A stretch of DNA of 16,798 nucleotides, from the NCBI GenBank assembly GCA_023488565.1, contig JAMDDZ010000094.1, positions 1-16,798 of the forward strand. The letters run 5' to 3'. How positions within the stretch are numbered: the first letter of the stretch is position 1; every line of letters begins with the position of its first letter. The position numbers and the translations under genes are program-made. Positions 15,536-16,798 of the stretch are shown here, in pieces. Source of the DNA: Bacillota bacterium. Its GTDB lineage: Bacteria; Bacillota; Sulfobacillia; Sulfobacillales; Sulfobacillaceae. The notes beneath the pieces were generated by a model. The model saw nothing but the letters and a program-made list of their open reading frames with translations. It was not told where the DNA came from and made no database searches.

Positions 15536-15749
15536 TTCCCGCGGTACCACCTTCATCGAATGTGCCAGCACATTCACTTGATGATGGTAACGGTATCATA
15601 CCGGCAATCCCTACAATCTACGCCTAGTTCAGGACCGCACTCCCCAGCGAACCTTCCCCACTGGTCACGGCAAGCTTTTCAGCCTTGAGCTCGCTCTCTG
15701 CGTCGTAACCTCATGAGTACTTTGCTGGATCATCGCTTCTGTCGTCTAT
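15500..15749 (-). ncRNA. T-box leader RNA of pheST, probably tRNA-Phe-responsive
   Basis: The leader between the promoter and pheS has the T-box layout. The conserved core AAGGTGGTACCGCG lies at 15540-15553. Its TGGT can pair with the tRNA ACCA end, meaning A73 plus CCA, as expected for tRNA-Phe. Upstream, AGAGAG (15694-15699) followed by a small CAAG/CTTG hairpin with a GCTGAAAAG loop resembles the distal part of Stem I. A TTC triplet at 15649-15651, on the 3' side of Stem I, is a good candidate specifier codon for the GAA anticodon. Downstream is a terminator that the antiterminator would exclude. Uncharged tRNA-Phe should therefore allow read-through into pheS-pheT. The class and target gene are secure; the exact specifier and ends are estimates. 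Confidence 0.9.
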
Positions 15750-15755
15750 CGTCAA

Positions 15756-15783
15756 ATTATACCATATGCGGCGGCGTCGGCAA
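15756..15783 (-). promoter_or_regulatory. Sigma-A-type promoter of pheST
   Basis: TTGCCG (15778-15783) and a perfect TATAAT (15756-15761) are separated by 16 bases on the minus strand, and TGG before the -10 makes it an extended -10. Transcription would begin about 7 bases downstream, at the start of the T-box leader. The -10 overlaps the stop codon of the upstream RNA methyltransferase gene, so the promoter is embedded in that gene's 3' end. Confidence 0.75.
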
Positions 15784-16590
15784 CAAACCGTGAGACCGCC
15801 TCTGACTGGCTGCGTGAAACAAGATTACCGACCCCGCGATGGCGACATTGAGTGAATTCGCAGTGGGTACCATTGGCACGCTAATCGGTTTTGCCCCGGG
15901 AACCTCCGCGAGCCCGCTGCCTTCGTTTCCCAACACCACGACAACCGATTGGGTCCAATCTTCTTGGTCGTAGGGACGTCCTTCAGCCACTACCGTAGAA
16001 TACACTGCCAAGCCTTGAGCCAGCGCCGCATCTATCCACCCCGAGGACAAGCGAAACACCGGAATCCGAAAGATACTGCCGGCACAGGAGCGCAATGTCT
16101 TAGGGTTCATAACCTCTACCGTTCCTTTGGTAACGCCGACGCCATGCGCACCCGCCGCTTGAGCAGCCCGTATCAAGGTTCCTAGATTACCGGGATCCTG
16201 AATTTCCTCAGCCACCACAAAAAGGGCAGGACCACCGTGGGGCAACGGGAAGGCGTCACGCTCTCCGATAGCCCACGATACTACCCCCATAACCCCCTGC
16301 GGAGCTTCTACGCCAGAAATTTCATCCATTAGTCGATCCGTTACATACAGCATCTGTATTGACGCGGCTTGCAGTCGAGCAATAAGGTTTTTCCCCTCAA
16401 CATCCTGCAACAACCGTGCGCTGTACACCACTTGGCGAAAAGAAACCCCGGAAGACAGCGCCTCTGCCACCATACGGCGCCCTTCTAACACGGTCCGACC
16501 GGTTTTTTCCCGAGCCCCATGACTGGCCATGAGTCGCCTGAGATTTCGAATGATTTTATTGTCCGCCGAGTCTAAAGGATGTAAAATCAC
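15757..16590 (-). CDS. TrmH/SpoU-family RNA 2'-O-methyltransferase (YsgA-like)
   Basis: The 277-residue product has an N-terminal substrate-binding domain (about 1-105, including LEGRRMVAEAL) and a C-terminal SPOUT knot domain. The three SpoU motifs are clear: EEIQDPGNLGTLIRAAQAAG (128-147, with the conserved Asn and Arg), VVLGNEGSGL (218-227) and VPMVPTANSLNVAIAGSVILF (238-258). Such enzymes methylate ribose 2'-OH in rRNA or tRNA using SAM; the position cannot be told from sequence. In Bacillus the equivalent gene ysgA also lies between rplT and pheS. The start is GTG at 16590, eight bases after the rplT stop, with only a weak ribosome site, so it may depend on translation of rplT. Its 3' end contains the pheST promoter. 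Confidence 0.92.
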   Translation of the reverse strand: MILHPLDSADNKIIRNLRRLMASHGAREKTGRTVLEGRRMVAEALSSGVSFRQVVYSARLLQDVEGKNLIARLQAASIQMLYVTDRLMDEISGVEAPQGVMGVVSWAIGERDAFPLPHGGPALFVVAEEIQDPGNLGTLIRAAQAAGAHGVGVTKGTVEVMNPKTLRSCAGSIFRIPVFRLSSGWIDAALAQGLAVYSTVVAEGRPYDQEDWTQSVVVVLGNEGSGLAEVPGAKPISVPMVPTANSLNVAIAGSVILFHAASQRRSHGLLPTPPHMV

Positions 16591-16598
16591 GTGGCACT

Positions 16599-16798
16599 TT
16601 ACAATGTCGCTTTGGCTTTATCAACCAAAACCTTAAAAGTGTCCATGTCTCGCACTGCCAAGTCCGCAAGCACTTTGCGATCAAGGCCAATACCTGCCCG
16701 CTTTAATCCATTGATAAACCGGCTGTACGACATTCCGTTCATTCGCGCTGCGGCATTAATACGGGCAATCCACAGCCTGCGGAAATCTCCCTTGCGCG
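16599..16798 (-). CDS. rplT: 50S ribosomal protein L20, 5' part beyond window edge
   Basis: Only the C-terminal 65 or so codons are inside the window. The frame reads RKGDFRRLWIARINAAARMN, then GMSYSRFINGLKRAGIGLDRK and VLADLAVRDMDTFKVLVDKAKATL before TAA at 16599-16601. This is the highly conserved L20 C-terminus. L20 is needed for early assembly of the large subunit and binds 23S rRNA. In Firmicutes it lies in the infC-rpmI-rplT operon, which presumably continues outside the window. There is no terminator between it and the methyltransferase gene. Confidence 0.97.
   Translation of the reverse strand, partial: RKGDFRRLWIARINAAARMNGMSYSRFINGLKRAGIGLDRKVLADLAVRDMDTFKVLVDKAKATL

Noticed and set aside
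15485..15577. N-terminal extension of PheS from an ATG at 15577
   Set aside because: This stretch contains the end of the T-box core and the intrinsic terminator. The ATG at 15484 has a proper ribosome site and gives a normal 350-residue PheS.
1..16798. CRISPR array, insertion sequence, prophage or defence island
   Set aside because: No regularly spaced direct repeats, transposase or integrase frames, tRNA genes or attachment-type repeats were seen, and nearly all DNA is accounted for by conserved housekeeping genes.

Overview
The window looks like chromosomal housekeeping DNA from a thermophilic or acidophilic Firmicute. Sulfobacillus or a relative fits best, from the mid-50% GC impression, the frequent GTG/TTG starts, the strong GGAGG-type ribosome sites, a T-box leader, SigI, MutS2 and ZapA. 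This assignment is inference, because no marker gene was compared. All genes but one are on the minus strand, so they are described here from high to low coordinates.

Right block (16798 to about 9100): the 3' end of rplT, a TrmH/SpoU-family RNA methyltransferase, then pheS-pheT behind a complete T-box leader. That leader has its own promoter, whose -10 overlaps the methyltransferase stop codon, and it ends in a terminator. zapA and mutS2 follow. This is the familiar Firmicute rplT / trmH / pheST / zapA / mutS2 neighbourhood, but with no cvpA or polX between zapA and mutS2.

Middle block (about 9100 to 3541): tyrS, a TPR protein, a ThiF/MoeB-like E1 adenylyltransferase, a 106-residue protein, nadE and yebC, tightly spaced or overlapping in one likely operon. 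The most interesting observation is here. The ThiF protein has the ATP-binding residues but begins directly at the glycine-rich loop, so it lacks the N-terminal 'R-Y-x-R-Q' helix that in MoeB-like dimers supplies an arginine to the partner's active site. The 106-residue protein encoded next, in a 14-base overlap, has that helix (FARQ...DGQ) followed by a degenerate Rossmann start without the glycine loop. Together they look like a split, heterodimeric bacterial E1: one catalytic subunit and one pseudo-E1 subunit, the same division of labour as in eukaryotic heterodimeric E1 enzymes.

Left block (3578 to 1): a METTL7/UbiE-like SAM methyltransferase is the only plus-strand gene and overlaps the end of yebC tail to tail. 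Divergent from it runs ruvC-ruvA-ruvB with overlapping reading frames, and then the first 206 codons of a SigI-type sigma factor cut by the window edge.

No CRISPR array, insertion sequence, tRNA or rRNA gene was seen. Several likely start codons differ from the longest open frame: pheS, tyrS and the TPR protein start downstream of it, and mutS2 probably does too.
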